A DNA stretch of 64,000 nt from Rhizobium sullae (GCF_900169785.1 NZ_FWER01000025.1:67922-131921); one strand, 5' to 3'; shown: positions 35,526 through 45,355, numbered from the stretch's first letter. Translations and numbers: made by a program. Notes: a model not told the origin generated them from the letters alone.

Positions 35526-37316
35526 ATGTTAGGATTTGGCGCCGGCGCTGACGCAAAGGCCATTCTCGAAGCGATGAGCAAGTCTCAGGCGATCATCGAG
35601 TTCAAACTAGACGGCACGATCATCACCGCGAACGAGAACTTCTGTCGGGCGCTTGGTTATCAGCGGTCCGAAATCCTTGGCCAGCACCACCGCCTTTTTG
35701 TCGATCCGGCGGAAGCCGACACCTCTGACTACAAGGATTTCTGGGCAAAGCTCGCGCGTGGAGAATTCGACCGTCGCCAGTACAAGCGGATTGGCAAGGG
35801 CGGCAGGGAGGTCTGGATCGAGGCCTCCTACAATCCGGTGTTCAGCGGTGGAAAGCCCTATAAGGTCATCAAATTCGCGACCGACATCACCGAACAAAAA
35901 CTGAAGAGTGCTGAAGATGCCGGCAAGCTCGACGCGATTTCGCGTGCGCAGGCGGTCATCGAGTTCACGCCGAAAGGCGATATTCTCAACGCCAACGAGA
36001 ACTTCCTTCAGACGCTGGGCTATCAACCGTCAGAGGTCCTGGGCAAGCATCATTCGATGTTCTGTGAGCCAAGCTTCGCAAACAGCGAAGAGTATAGGCG
36101 CTTTTGGGCAAGGCTTGCTGGTGGTGAATTCATTGCGGACGAATTCATGCGCATCGGAAAAGGTGGTAAAAGGGCCTATATCCAGGCTTCCTACAACCCC
36201 ATCTTCGACATGAACGGCAAGGTCTTCAAGGTCGTGAAGTTCGCGACCGACGTCACCACACGCGTGGGCAACGTCGACCAACTCGCAAGTTCCCTGAAGG
36301 CTCTGTCGGAAGGCGACCTGATGCAGACCCTCGCCACACCTTTCCTGCCTTCGCTGGAGAAGTTGAGAGTAGACTTCAACGAGGCTTCTTCCAAGCTTCG
36401 TGTCACACTGCAGACGGTCTCCCAGAACGCCGGCGCCATTGCCGCTGCATCGCAACAGATCCAATCCGCCTCCAACGATCTCTCCAAACGCACCGAGCAA
36501 CAGGCCGCTTCCGTTGAGGAGACCGCTGCGGCGCTTGAGGAAATCACAACGACGGTAACCGACTCCAGCCACCGAGCCCAGGAAGCCGGCCAGCTCGTGC
36601 GCAAGACAAAGGAAAATGCCGAGCACTCGGGCAACGTCGTCGGTCAAGCGGTCGAAGCCATGGGCAAGATCGAGAAATCGGCAGGCGAAATTGCCAACAT
36701 CATCGGCGTTATCGATGAGATCGCTTTTCAGACCAATCTTCTGGCACTCAACGCCGGTGTTGAGGCAGCCCGTGCAGGCGACGCCGGCAAAGGCTTTGCT
36801 GTCGTCGCACAAGAAGTTCGCGAGCTTGCCCAGCGTTCCGCCAAGGCGGCAAAAGAGATTAAGGAGCTGATCAATACATCGAATGAGCATGTAAAAAGCG
36901 GGGTCGCATTGGTCGGCAATACCGGCAAGGCATTGCAGGAAATCGTAACACAAGTCGTGCAGGTGGATGGCAACGTCGGCGCCATCGTCGAAGCCTCCAA
37001 GGAACAGGCAACGGGCCTCAAAGAAATCAACACGGCCGTCAACACGATGGATCAGGGCACACAGCAGAATGCGGCCATGGTCGAAGAAACGACCGCGGCC
37101 GCCCACAGCCTCGCCAGGGAAGCAGAGCAGCTGTTTGGGCTCCTGGAACAATTCAATATCGGGACAGGGGCGACGACACATCGTGCCGCGCCGGCTGCGG
37201 TTAACCAGCATTCGCGCCCTGTGGTATCGCCAGCTCGCCGGATGACGGCCAAAGTAGCCCAGGCATTCAACGGCAATGCGGCGCTCAAGGGCGGCGACAG
37301 CTGGGATGAGTTTTGA
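35526..37316 (+). CDS. Cytosolic PAS-PAS methyl-accepting chemotaxis protein
   Basis: A soluble chemoreceptor of 596 residues with no transmembrane segment. Two PAS domains occupy ~12-120 ('[20 protein letters not shown]', then '[14 protein letters not shown]') and ~135-245 ('[20 protein letters not shown]', then '[12 protein letters not shown]'), near-duplicates of each other. A HAMP-like linker ([17 protein letters not shown]) precedes the signalling coiled coil, whose tip reads '[20 protein letters not shown]' and '[19 protein letters not shown]'. The C-terminus ends in SWDEF, resembling the NWETF-type CheR/CheB tethering pentapeptide. cheW follows with a TGATG overlap. PAS suggests sensing of redox, oxygen or a metabolite; the ligand is unknown. 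Confidence 0.94.
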   Translation: MLGFGAGADAKAILEAMSKSQAIIEFKLDGTIITANENFCRALGYQRSEILGQHHRLFVDPAEADTSDYKDFWAKLARGEFDRRQYKRIGKGGREVWIEASYNPVFSGGKPYKVIKFATDITEQKLKSAEDAGKLDAISRAQAVIEFTPKGDILNANENFLQTLGYQPSEVLGKHHSMFCEPSFANSEEYRRFWARLAGGEFIADEFMRIGKGGKRAYIQASYNPIFDMNGKVFKVVKFATDVTTRVGNVDQLASSLKALSEGDLMQTLATPFLPSLEKLRVDFNEASSKLRVTLQTVSQNAGAIAAASQQIQSASNDLSKRTEQQAASVEETAAALEEITTTVTDSSHRAQEAGQLVRKTKENAEHSGNVVGQAVEAMGKIEKSAGEIANIIGVIDEIAFQTNLLALNAGVEAARAGDAGKGFAVVAQEVRELAQRSAKAAKEIKELINTSNEHVKSGVALVGNTGKALQEIVTQVVQVDGNVGAIVEASKEQATGLKEINTAVNTMDQGTQQNAAMVEETTAAAHSLAREAEQLFGLLEQFNIGTGATTHRAAPAAVNQHSRPVVSPARRMTAKVAQAFNGNAALKGGDSWDEF

Positions 37317-37795
37317 TGTCGCAGATGGAGCCTTCGATCAGTCTCGATAACAAGCAGATGGAAATAATCGCCTTCCGGCTTCAAGGTCAGGAGTTCTGCG
37401 TTCTGACCAAGATCATCCGCGAGATTCGCGGCTGGTCACCCTCCACTCCGGTTCCCCGCTCCCCCCGTGAAATGCTTGGAGTGATGAACCTGCGCGGCGT
37501 CGTGATCCCGATCATCGATCTGGCGACCAAACTTGAAATGATGCCGACCGTCCCGAACGAGCGGAGCGCGATTATTGTCGCTGAGATCCACACGATGATC
37601 GTCGGCTTGCTGGTTGACCAAGTCTCCGACATTCTGACGGTCAAGGCGAGCCAGATTCAGGCAATCCCTGAAATCGTCACTTCGTTTGATCGTGGCTTCT
37701 CCGACGGAATCATTACGCAAGAGAACGGGATGATCTGCTTTCTCAATCTGGCCCAGATGTTCCGGGCTAACGATACAGAAGCCTACGCAGCGTAG
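37316..37795 (+). CDS. cheW: Chemotaxis coupling protein CheW
   Basis: Adaptor of 159 residues linking the chemoreceptor to CheA. Signatures: 'IIAFRLQGQEFCVLTKIIRE', 'IRGWSPSTPVPRSPREMLGV' and 'MNLRGVVIPIIDLATKLEM', then 'VGLLVDQVSDILTVKASQIQ', all in CheW order. The ATG overlaps the chemoreceptor stop as TGATG, so translation is coupled and the pair is one functional unit. No cheA, cheY, cheB or cheR is in the window, so it must use kinases encoded elsewhere. An upstream TTG at 37313 is a less likely start. Confidence 0.95.
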   Translation: MSQMEPSISLDNKQMEIIAFRLQGQEFCVLTKIIREIRGWSPSTPVPRSPREMLGVMNLRGVVIPIIDLATKLEMMPTVPNERSAIIVAEIHTMIVGLLVDQVSDILTVKASQIQAIPEIVTSFDRGFSDGIITQENGMICFLNLAQMFRANDTEAYAA

Positions 37796-38071
37796 GCCGG
37801 CTTTTGGGAAGGGAACTGGTCAGGCCATCGATAAGGACAAGGTTCTCATCGCCTGCAACGTAGCCGGGCTCCCAAGGCGCGGGTCGCTTGACCAGTTCCC
37901 ACCCCCCAGGACCGGATAAGCCGGGGTGGAAAGAACCTTCATGAAATCGGCGAGTCCTTCGGGACCCATGCGGATCAGCAGCACCTCAAACAGGCCATGT
38001 GGCACCGACCTGTAGATTGAACCTAGCGAAACACCTCGGTCGCTTTGGCAAAGAGGATTGCAGGGCGCGCG

Positions 38072-39394
38072 TTACCTCCGTCCGCCAAAACGGCTAAACC
38101 GATCCGGGCGCAATGGGCTGAGATCTATTGCTGGCTTCCTTTTCGAGATAAGATCGACCACCAGCAGGCCAGTGATGCCCGCGAGCGTCAGCCCCAGATG
38201 GCCATGCCCGAACGCATAGGTCATATTCGGCGATGTCGGCGAATTGCCGACAACCGGCAGGGAATCCGGCATGGACGGACGAAAGCCGAGCCATTCCCTC
38301 GTGCCTTCCCCAGCCGCTGGCAAAAGGGTTTGCACCCCGTTGCGGATCATCGCCGTGCGGCCGCGATTGGGCGGCGCTTTAAGACCTCCAAGCTCCACCG
38401 TGCCGGCTGCGCGCAACCCATCGGCCATCGGCGTCATGTAAAAACCGTGTTCCGGATAGCAGACCGGGCGTTTCAGGAGAGCCCCCGCAGCAGGAAACAG
38501 AACGTGATAACCTCGTTCTGTATCGAGCAGAACATCATCGCCTATCTTCCTGGCAAGTGCGCGCGACCAGGCACCGCCGGCAACCACAGCATGATCGGCA
38601 TGTAATTCACCGCCGGCAACCCAAACGCGGATACCCGTCTCTGTCGCCTCAAGCCCGCTGGCTTCGCCGCCAACAAACGTACCGCCCCGCCTGACTATCG
38701 CCTCAGCAAGGGCAAACGCCAACAGTCTGGGGCTTGAAAACGTATAGGCGTCGCGAAACAGGACGCCGCGTTGGTAAAGAGGAGCGAGATTGGGTTCCAG
38801 GTCACGAATTGCTGCCTTGTCCAACCGATCTAGGGCGACGCCATGCCGCTCGCGAAAGCTGGCTTCCGATTCCGCTGCCTGAAACTGCGCCTCTGTCTTA
38901 TAAAGATAGAGGCAACCGTCACGTCGCTCCAGCGCTTGCGCGCCTGACTCGTCGATGAGCGGGCGCCATGCGGCATCCGATTGCGCAAGGAGGTTGGAAA
39001 GCACAGTTGCGATCCGCTCGACTTCGACCGTGCCGCTTGATGCCAGAAATGCACGCAGCCAAGGCGACAGATGCGGCAGGTAGCGCCAGACGATGGCCAG
39101 CGGGCCAAGCGGGTTGAGAAGCATCCCAGGGACGCGCCAAGCAACGCCAGGCGTCGCCACGGGCACGACGCTGTGGGGCGCGACCGTACAGGCATTGCCG
39201 TAGGAACAGGCCTGTTCGAAGGATGCGTTGCCAAGCGGTGGTTCACGGTCGACGAGCGTGACACGATGGCCAGCCTTCTGCAGCCATAGCGCTGAACTGA
39301 GGCCGACAAGACCGGCGCCGATCACAAGCACATGCCGTCGTTCCGTTTCGGGCAAGGGCAGCAATCCCAAACCTATCGCGCCCGGCTCCTGCAT
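38072..39394 (-). CDS. FAD-dependent oxidoreductase, DadA-like
   Basis: A 440-residue flavin amine oxidase-type dehydrogenase. The N-terminal Rossmann motif is at ~22-50: 'VLVIGAGLVGLSSALWLQKA', 'GHRVTLVDRE'. 'ASFEQACSYGNACTVAPHSV' and 'VPVATPGVAWRVPGMLLNPL' are characteristic of D-amino acid dehydrogenase DadA. C-terminal 'WLGFRPSMPDSLPVVGNSPT' and 'NMTYAFGHGHLGLTLAGITG' complete the DAO signature. The ATG overlaps the regulator stop codon as TGATG, so the two are translationally coupled. It probably oxidises a D-amino acid or related amine under the MocR regulator; the substrate is unproven. Confidence 0.9.
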   Translation of the reverse strand: MQEPGAIGLGLLPLPETERRHVLVIGAGLVGLSSALWLQKAGHRVTLVDREPPLGNASFEQACSYGNACTVAPHSVVPVATPGVAWRVPGMLLNPLGPLAIVWRYLPHLSPWLRAFLASSGTVEVERIATVLSNLLAQSDAAWRPLIDESGAQALERRDGCLYLYKTEAQFQAAESEASFRERHGVALDRLDKAAIRDLEPNLAPLYQRGVLFRDAYTFSSPRLLAFALAEAIVRRGGTFVGGEASGLEATETGIRVWVAGGELHADHAVVAGGAWSRALARKIGDDVLLDTERGYHVLFPAAGALLKRPVCYPEHGFYMTPMADGLRAAGTVELGGLKAPPNRGRTAMIRNGVQTLLPAAGEGTREWLGFRPSMPDSLPVVGNSPTSPNMTYAFGHGHLGLTLAGITGLLVVDLISKRKPAIDLSPLRPDRFSRFGGRR

Positions 39395-40788
39395 CAGACA
39401 TGCCCGATCAGCGCGCGGGGGCGATCGGCGAGCGTGGAGGCGATGATGCGTAGCGCCGTCGCCAGTTCCTCCCGCGAGGAAGCACAACCGATATTGACGC
39501 GGACGGCATGCTCGACCGGCTGCCTGTCACAGGCAAAGGCCGCGGCGGGCATGACGGCGACGCCGTGGGCCCGCAGGTTGGCGGTGAAATCCTCCGCCCG
39601 CCAGGGTGCTGGCAATCGTAGCCAGATGAACATGCAGCGCGGGTCCGATGCAAATGACTGGCCCGAAAGGATGGTCGTCACAAGCGCGTGGCGTGGCGAC
39701 AGTTCGGCAAGCTGGGCCTTCAGAATGGCGTTGGCGGTGCCATCCTCCAACCATCGGCTTGCAATCAGGAGCGGCAACGGCGCCGGCATCCAGGCGGTGG
39801 TGCGCACCGCTTCCGCGGTCACCTGCGCAAGGCCCGGCGGGCAGGTCAGATAGCCGACCCGCAAGCCCGGCGCCAGGGCCTTGGACAGGGCCGAGATATG
39901 GTAAGTCCGCTCCGGCGCAAGCGTGGCGAGAGCCGGCGCGCGCGCACCAAGCATCGGTCCATAGACATCGTCCTCGATGATCGCCACATCGCGGCGCTCA
40001 GCGACGGCGACAAGTTCGCGACGCCGCGCCTCGCTCATCGTCACGACGCTTGGATTGTGCATCGAGGGAACGGTGAATACCGCCCGAACCGTTTCCCGGC
40101 GGCAAACTTCGTCGAGTTCGACCGCGGACATGCCCTCATCGTCGCTGCTGATACCGACGATCCGGAAACGGAACATCTGTGCGAGCGCCTTCAGGCCATA
40201 ATAGGTGAGCCGGTCCGAGACGATCACGTCGCCCGGCTCAATCAGGCTACTGATTGCCGCCAATAGCGCGTGCTGCGCACCGCTGGTGACGACAATATCA
40301 TTGGCGGAAGGTTCGAAGCCGTTGAGCGCGATCCAGCGTCGGCCAGCGGCACGTGCCCAGGCGGCCCCTTCCGGTGGCTGATATTCCTGTAGTTCCCTGA
40401 AGCGGGGATCGGCGGAAAGCTTAGGCAGTGTTTCAGCCAGCCGTTTCTGGAAATCATCGACCGCCGGGCGGTTGACGGTGAGGTCGATGATACCGGCAGG
40501 CGTCGTCGCGCGGTCGACACGCGGCATCGCACCTTCCGTCATCACGATCGTGCCGCGACGCGTGCTGCCGACGACCAGGTTAAGGTTCTGCAGCTCGCGA
40601 TAGGCCTTTGTCACGGTCGAGACATTGACCGAGCGCTCCTTCGCGAGGTCACGCTGGGGCGGCAACTGGCTTCCGGGCGAAAGCTCACCGGAGCGGATCT
40701 TGGCCTCGATCTCGCTGGCAAGCTCCAGATAGGCCGGCCTGCGTGGCTGTCGCTTCGGATCAGCGCTCTTTGTATGGTTTTTATCCAT
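39394..40788 (-). CDS. MocR/PdxR-type GntR regulator with aminotransferase domain
   Basis: A 464-residue transcription factor. Residues ~15-85 form a GntR winged helix ('YLELASEIEAKIRSGELSPG', 'PPQRDLAKERSVNVSTVTKA'), and ~100-460 a fold-type-I aminotransferase-like domain. PLP-binding residues are visible: D273 and Y276 in 'IIEDDVYGP' and the Schiff-base lysine K303 in 'SALSKALAPGLRVGY'. MocR proteins sense PLP or an amino-acid adduct. It overlaps the DadA-like gene as TGATG and is divergent from the PotABCD-type ABC operon, so it probably controls both. The start at 40788 is close to the candidate promoter; longer frames start inside the intergenic gap. Confidence 0.93.
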   Translation of the reverse strand: MDKNHTKSADPKRQPRRPAYLELASEIEAKIRSGELSPGSQLPPQRDLAKERSVNVSTVTKAYRELQNLNLVVGSTRRGTIVMTEGAMPRVDRATTPAGIIDLTVNRPAVDDFQKRLAETLPKLSADPRFRELQEYQPPEGAAWARAAGRRWIALNGFEPSANDIVVTSGAQHALLAAISSLIEPGDVIVSDRLTYYGLKALAQMFRFRIVGISSDDEGMSAVELDEVCRRETVRAVFTVPSMHNPSVVTMSEARRRELVAVAERRDVAIIEDDVYGPMLGARAPALATLAPERTYHISALSKALAPGLRVGYLTCPPGLAQVTAEAVRTTAWMPAPLPLLIASRWLEDGTANAILKAQLAELSPRHALVTTILSGQSFASDPRCMFIWLRLPAPWRAEDFTANLRAHGVAVMPAAAFACDRQPVEHAVRVNIGCASSREELATALRIIASTLADRPRALIGHV

Positions 40789-41028
40789 TATCCGTATCAT
40801 ACAAACTTCCGCATCTGAGACCATCCGCCAGACCAAGCGAATGCATTCTTTCGTGTGTTTCACGTTATTTCCTCGCTGTTACCATTTTTTACAGCAAATT
40901 TCGAGAGGGTACTCACTCGCCGGACAAAATTATTTGTGTGGCTTGACAAAACAACTGCGAGCGAGACAATATCGAACAAACACCGAGACAAACGGCAACG
41001 AACCCGGCCGGTGACTGGAGAATATCTC

Positions 41029-42111
41029 ATGACCGAGCGTTTCATCGCCTTCGAGGGCGTGCGCAAATCCTATGACGGCAAGAGCTACGTCGTGCGCGGG
41101 CTCGATTTGCATGTTGCGCAGGGCGAGTTTCTCACCCTGCTCGGACCTTCCGGCTCGGGCAAAACAACGACGCTGATGATGCTTGCCGGGTTCGAGGCGC
41201 CGACCCACGGCACCATCACACTCGACGGCAATCGCATCGACAGCGTGCCGCCGCACCGCCGCAATATCGGCGTCGTCTTCCAGAACTATGCCCTCTTCCC
41301 GCACATGACCGTCGGCGAAAACGTGGCCTTCCCCTTGAAAATGCGGCGGCATGGCAAGGCAGAACTAACAGAACGCGTCCGCCGCGCGCTGGATATGGTT
41401 CGCATGGCAAGTTTTGAGACGCGGCGGCCCAACCAGCTTTCCGGCGGCCAACAGCAACGCATTGCGCTGGCCCGCGCGCTGGTGTTCGAGCCGCAGCTTG
41501 TCCTGATGGATGAGCCGCTTGGCGCTCTCGACAAACAACTGCGCGAGCATATGCAACTAGAAATCAAGCATCTGCACGGCCGCCTCGGCATCAATGTCGT
41601 CTATGTAACACACGACCAGAGCGAAGCGCTGACCATGTCCGACCGCGTTGGTGTCTTCAATGACGGCACGTTGCAACAGGTCGCCTCACCGCATGCTCTG
41701 TACGAAACACCGGCCAACCCGTTCGTCGCCACCTTCATCGGCGAGAACAATGCGATTGCCGGCGAAGTGGTCGAGCTTTCCGGACAGAATTGCCGGATCA
41801 GAACGACCGACGGCTCGGTTATCGCAGCACTGGCCGGCGAGGGGCTGAAGCAGGGAGCCCGAACGACGCTGGTGCTGCGGCCCGAACGCATCACACTATC
41901 GCCTGCACTCGGAAGTCCAAACTGTTTCACGGCCAAGATCGATGAACTGATCTATCACGGCGACCACCTGCGGCTGCGCCTCCGGGCCTGCGGCTGCGAC
42001 GACGTGCGGGTGAAGGTGCCCGCAACGCAGGCACACAGCTTTCAGGCATCGGGCGCCGAGATTGGCATCGGCTGGGCGCCGGAGGACTGCCGGGCATTGG
42101 CTCTATCCTAA
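41029..42111 (+). CDS. ABC transporter ATP-binding protein, PotA type
   Basis: ATPase of 360 residues with GGAG upstream of the ATG at 41029. Walker A 'GPSGSGKTTTLMMLAGFEAP', Q-loop 'VVFQNYALFPHMTVGENVAF', signature 'NQLSGGQQQRIALARALVFE', Walker B 'LVLMDEPLGALD' and switch 'VYVTHDQSEALTMSD' are all intact. The C-terminal TOBE domain ends 'IGWAPEDCRALALS'. It is the first gene of a four-gene ATPase/binding protein/permease/permease operon divergent from the MocR regulator; a longer frame to 40855 extends into the promoter region and is rejected. Confidence 0.94.
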   Translation: MTERFIAFEGVRKSYDGKSYVVRGLDLHVAQGEFLTLLGPSGSGKTTTLMMLAGFEAPTHGTITLDGNRIDSVPPHRRNIGVVFQNYALFPHMTVGENVAFPLKMRRHGKAELTERVRRALDMVRMASFETRRPNQLSGGQQQRIALARALVFEPQLVLMDEPLGALDKQLREHMQLEIKHLHGRLGINVVYVTHDQSEALTMSDRVGVFNDGTLQQVASPHALYETPANPFVATFIGENNAIAGEVVELSGQNCRIRTTDGSVIAALAGEGLKQGARTTLVLRPERITLSPALGSPNCFTAKIDELIYHGDHLRLRLRACGCDDVRVKVPATQAHSFQASGAEIGIGWAPEDCRALALS

Positions 42112-42163
42112 GCATAACGTCCGTCGCGACTGACTGAATTCAACCAGAACAGGGGAACTGAAA

Positions 42164-43213
42164 ATGAACCGCATATCGCTTTTGCTTCAAACATCCGTGC
42201 TTTCCCTCGCCATGATCGCACCCGCACTCGCAGAGGAGACGTTGACGGTCACGTCCTGGGGCGGCGCCTACACCAAAAGCCAGGAGCAGGCTTTCTTTAC
42301 GCCCTTCTCCAAGGAAACCGGAGACAAGATTCTCCAGGACGAATGGGATGGCTCGACCGCCAAGTTGAAGGGTATGGTCGAAACCGGCCAGGTCACCTGG
42401 GATGTCGTCGATGTCGAGCCGGGGCATGCCTTGCAGGGTTGCGATGAAGGATGGCTCGACGAAATCGACTACTCCAAGCTCGGCGGCAAGGAAGCCTTCA
42501 TCGAAGGCGCTGCTATGGATTGTGCCGCAGCGACGATCGTTTTCGGCACGATCTACGCTTATGACGCCGCAAAATTCCCAAATGGCGGCCCGACGACCAT
42601 GGCCGACCTGTTCGACACGCAGAAGTTCCCCGGACCCCGCGCGCTGCGCAAGGCGCCGAAGACGACGCTCGAATTCGCGCTGATCGCCGACGGCGTCGCG
42701 CCCGCCGAAGTCTACGACGTACTTGGCACGCCGGAAGGCGTCGATCGCGCCTTCAAGAAACTCGACACGATCAAGAAGGACGTGAAAGTCTGGTGGACGG
42801 CCGGCGCGCAGCCGCCGCAGCTTCTGGCCGACGGCGAAGTGCTGATGACAACCGCCTGGAACGGCCGCATCTACGATGCCGTCAAGAACAGCGGCAAGGA
42901 TTTCAAGATTGTCTGGGACGGCCAGGGCATGGACTTCAACCTCTGGGCTCAGCCGAAGGGTTCGCAGCACAAGGAGACGGCCGATAAGTTCATCGCCTAT
43001 ACGATGAACCCGGACGTTATGGCCCGGCAGTCACAGTACATCTCCTATGGCCCGACGCTGAAGGCCGCGATTGCCAAGGTTCCGGCCGACATCCTGCCTG
43101 ACCTTCCGACAGCTCCGGAAAACACCAAGACTGCTTTCGTGGTTTCTGCGGAGTTCTGGGCCGATCATGACGAGGAGCTGACCGAGCGCTTCAACAAGTG
43201 GCTGGCGCAGTAA
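42164..43213 (+). CDS. ABC substrate-binding protein, PotD type
   Basis: Periplasmic binding protein of 349 residues. The signal peptide is 'LLLQTSVLSLAMIAPALA' with cleavage after ALA. The mature protein begins 'EETLTVTSWGGAYTKSQEQA', a common opening in this PotD/family-1 group, and includes 'DEWDGSTAKLKGMVETGQVT', 'WDVVDVEPGHALQGCDEGWL' and 'FPNGGPTTMADLFDTQKFPG'. It follows the ATPase gene by 52 bp; a perfect hairpin separates it from the permease genes. Substrate unknown; a polyamine, amino acid or opine is plausible given the DadA-like partner. Confidence 0.93.
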   Translation: MNRISLLLQTSVLSLAMIAPALAEETLTVTSWGGAYTKSQEQAFFTPFSKETGDKILQDEWDGSTAKLKGMVETGQVTWDVVDVEPGHALQGCDEGWLDEIDYSKLGGKEAFIEGAAMDCAAATIVFGTIYAYDAAKFPNGGPTTMADLFDTQKFPGPRALRKAPKTTLEFALIADGVAPAEVYDVLGTPEGVDRAFKKLDTIKKDVKVWWTAGAQPPQLLADGEVLMTTAWNGRIYDAVKNSGKDFKIVWDGQGMDFNLWAQPKGSQHKETADKFIAYTMNPDVMARQSQYISYGPTLKAAIAKVPADILPDLPTAPENTKTAFVVSAEFWADHDEELTERFNKWLAQ

Positions 43214-43222
43214 TCCTCTCTT

Positions 43223-43252
43223 CGGGCAGGCCTCTCCTCCCGGGCCTGCCCG
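43223..43252. repeat. 10-bp hairpin downstream of the binding-protein gene
   Basis: CGGGCAGGCC (43223-43232) and GGCCTGCCCG (43243-43252) form a perfect stem with a ten-base loop that includes CTCCTCCC. It begins 9 bases after the binding-protein stop, the same position as the hairpins at 2844-2872 and 61764-61790. Confidence 0.55.
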
Positions 43253-43282
43253 CCTCCTTCTTTACAAATGAAGGCGCTTGCC

Positions 43283-44539
43283 ATGGCGATCACGCTCACA
43301 GATGAAGTCGTCCGGAATGCAGTCGACACGGCCACCCTCACCCGCCGGCTGCGTGGTCTGCGGCGCAAGGGCCAACTGAGAGCGCTGCTGTTGGTCGCAC
43401 CGCTGATGCTTTTTTTGCTGACGATCTTTGTCCTGCCGATCGGCATGCTTCTGACGCGAAGCGTCGACAACAGCGACGTGGCGCGGACGCTGCCGAGCAC
43501 CGTAGCCGCACTTGCCTCCTGGAATCTCGAGGCCGTACCTGACGAGACGATCTATGCCGCCTTCGCCGCCGACCTGAAGGCATCGCCGCGCGACGATGTG
43601 GCCGAGGTCGCCAAACGACTCAACTATTACGAAACCGGCATGCGCTCGATGCTGCTGAAGACGGCACGTACGATCCGCAATGCCGACGCGCCCTACAAGG
43701 ACGCCTTCATCGCCATCGATGAGCAATGGGGCACACCACGCTACTGGCTGATCTTGAAGCAGGCGATTCCGGAGCTGACCGATTTCTACCTGCTCGCAGC
43801 CCTCGACATGAGCCGCAACGAGGCCGGCGCGATTGCCGGTATCGCCCCCGAAAACGCCGTGCATGTCGACGTGCTCCTGCGCACCTTCGCCGTCAGCGCC
43901 TCCGTGACATTGCTCTGCCTGCTGCTCGGCTATCCGCTGGCAGCGCTGATCGCCCGCTCGAAAGGGGCTGTCGCCAATACTCTGTTGATCCTCGTGCTCC
44001 TGCCCTTCTGGACGTCCCTTTTGGTGCGCACCAGCGCCTGGGTCGTGCTGCTGCAGAGCCGCGGCGTGGTCAACTCCGCTGTTGCCTGGCTCGGCATCAT
44101 CAATCCATCGCAGCCGCTGGAGCTGATCTACAACCGCATCGGCGTGCTGATCGCTATGACCCATATCCTCCTGCCTTTCATGGTGCTGCCGATCTACAGT
44201 GTCATGAAAAGCATTCCGCCGGTCTATCTGCGCGCTGCCTCATCGCTCGGTGCGCCGCCACTATCGGCCTTCTGGCGGATTTATCTGCCGATGAGCATGC
44301 CGGGCGTCAGCGCCGGCGGGTTGCTCGTCTTCATCCTGGCGCTCGGCTATTACATCACCCCGGCGCTCGTCGGCGGCCCGCGCGACCAGATGGTCAGCTA
44401 TTACATCGCCTACTACTCCAACCAGGTGACCAATTGGGGCATGGCCGCAGCACTCAGCGCCATTCTCCTCGTCGCGGTGCTCATCCTTTACGCCATCTAC
44501 AACCGCGTCGTCGGTATCGACCGTCTGAGGATAGGCTGA
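43283..44539 (+). CDS. ABC transporter permease, PotB type
   Basis: A 418-residue membrane subunit, longer than the usual ~290 because of a large periplasmic insertion between the first helix ('LLLVAPLMLFLLTIFVLPIG') and the second ('FAVSASVTLLCLLLGYPLAA'). The inserted ~150 residues include 'DETIYAAFAADLKASPRDDV' and 'GAIAGIAPENAVHVDVL'. The EAA-type loop is 'LRAASSLGAPPLSAFWRIYL'. The ATG at 43283 has AAGG upstream; an ATG at 43268 is also in frame. The stop overlaps the next start as TGATG. Confidence 0.9.
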   Translation: MAITLTDEVVRNAVDTATLTRRLRGLRRKGQLRALLLVAPLMLFLLTIFVLPIGMLLTRSVDNSDVARTLPSTVAALASWNLEAVPDETIYAAFAADLKASPRDDVAEVAKRLNYYETGMRSMLLKTARTIRNADAPYKDAFIAIDEQWGTPRYWLILKQAIPELTDFYLLAALDMSRNEAGAIAGIAPENAVHVDVLLRTFAVSASVTLLCLLLGYPLAALIARSKGAVANTLLILVLLPFWTSLLVRTSAWVVLLQSRGVVNSAVAWLGIINPSQPLELIYNRIGVLIAMTHILLPFMVLPIYSVMKSIPPVYLRAASSLGAPPLSAFWRIYLPMSMPGVSAGGLLVFILALGYYITPALVGGPRDQMVSYYIAYYSNQVTNWGMAAALSAILLVAVLILYAIYNRVVGIDRLRIG

Positions 44540-45351
44540 TGAACCACTCGCTCTCTTTCACCCGCCTCTTCCCGGTATTGCTTTGGCTTGCCGGCGGTGC
44601 CGTGGTCCTCTTCCTGATCGCACCGATCATCGCGATCGTGCCGTTGTCCTTCAACGCGGAACCCTTCTTCACCTATCCGATGCCCGGCCTGTCGCTGCGC
44701 TGGTACGAGGAGTTCTTTTCCTCCGACGTGTGGCAACTGGCCCTGAAAAACAGCATCATCGTCGCTGTCTGCGCGACGCTGTTGTCAACCGCGCTCGGCA
44801 CGCTGGCGGCCATTGGCCTCAGCCGGCCGGACTGCCCCTTTCGCGCGACGCTGACCGCCATCCTGATTTCGCCAATGATCGTTCCCGTCATCGTCTCGGC
44901 GGTCGGCATCTACTATGCCTTTGCTGCGGTCGGTCTACTTAACAGCCTGACCGGTTTGGTCCTTGCCCATACCGCAATCGGAGCACCCTTTGTCGTCATC
45001 ACCGTGACGGCAACGCTCGCCAGTTTCGATCACAATCTGATGCGCGCCGCCGCGAGCCTCGGCGCGACGCCGGTTGAAGCGGTGCTGCGCATCATGCTGC
45101 CGATCATCGCGCCGGGTGTCGTGTCAGGGGCACTGTTTGCCTTCGTCACGTCCTTCGATGAGGTGGTGATTGCGCTCTTCATCGCCGGCTCCGAGGAACG
45201 CACCCTCCCCCGTCAGATGTGGAGCGGCGTGCGCGAGACTCTCAGCCCCACCATTGCTGCCGTTGCGACGCTGCTGATCCTGTTTTCGACACTGTTCCTC
45301 GCCACCATCCAGTGGCTGCAGCGCAGGGCGGAACGGCAAAAGCTGATGTGA
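44539..45351 (+). CDS. ABC transporter permease, PotC type
   Basis: A 270-residue membrane subunit. Helix 1 is 'FPVLLWLAGGAVVLFLIAPI', followed by the PotC-like 'FFTYPMPGLSLRWYEEFFSS'. The EAA-type loop reads 'MRAAASLGATPVEAVLRIML'. Its ATG overlaps the preceding stop as TGATG, so both permeases are translationally coupled and form one channel. A longer frame to 43726 lies inside the PotB-type gene and is rejected. It ends the operon; a DUF2092 remnant starts directly behind it on the other strand. Confidence 0.92.
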   Translation: MNHSLSFTRLFPVLLWLAGGAVVLFLIAPIIAIVPLSFNAEPFFTYPMPGLSLRWYEEFFSSDVWQLALKNSIIVAVCATLLSTALGTLAAIGLSRPDCPFRATLTAILISPMIVPVIVSAVGIYYAFAAVGLLNSLTGLVLAHTAIGAPFVVITVTATLASFDHNLMRAAASLGATPVEAVLRIMLPIIAPGVVSGALFAFVTSFDEVVIALFIAGSEERTLPRQMWSGVRETLSPTIAAVATLLILFSTLFLATIQWLQRRAERQKLM

Positions 45352-45355
45352 GCAA

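Noticed and set aside
37820-38005. 61-codon minus-strand frame with a fairly protein-like sequence
   Set aside because: No ribosome-binding site or recognisable domain; could be a decayed fragment but the evidence is too thin.
43726-44538. Upstream extension of the PotC-type frame
   Set aside because: It lies inside the PotB-type gene in another frame; the real start is the TGATG-coupled ATG at 44539.
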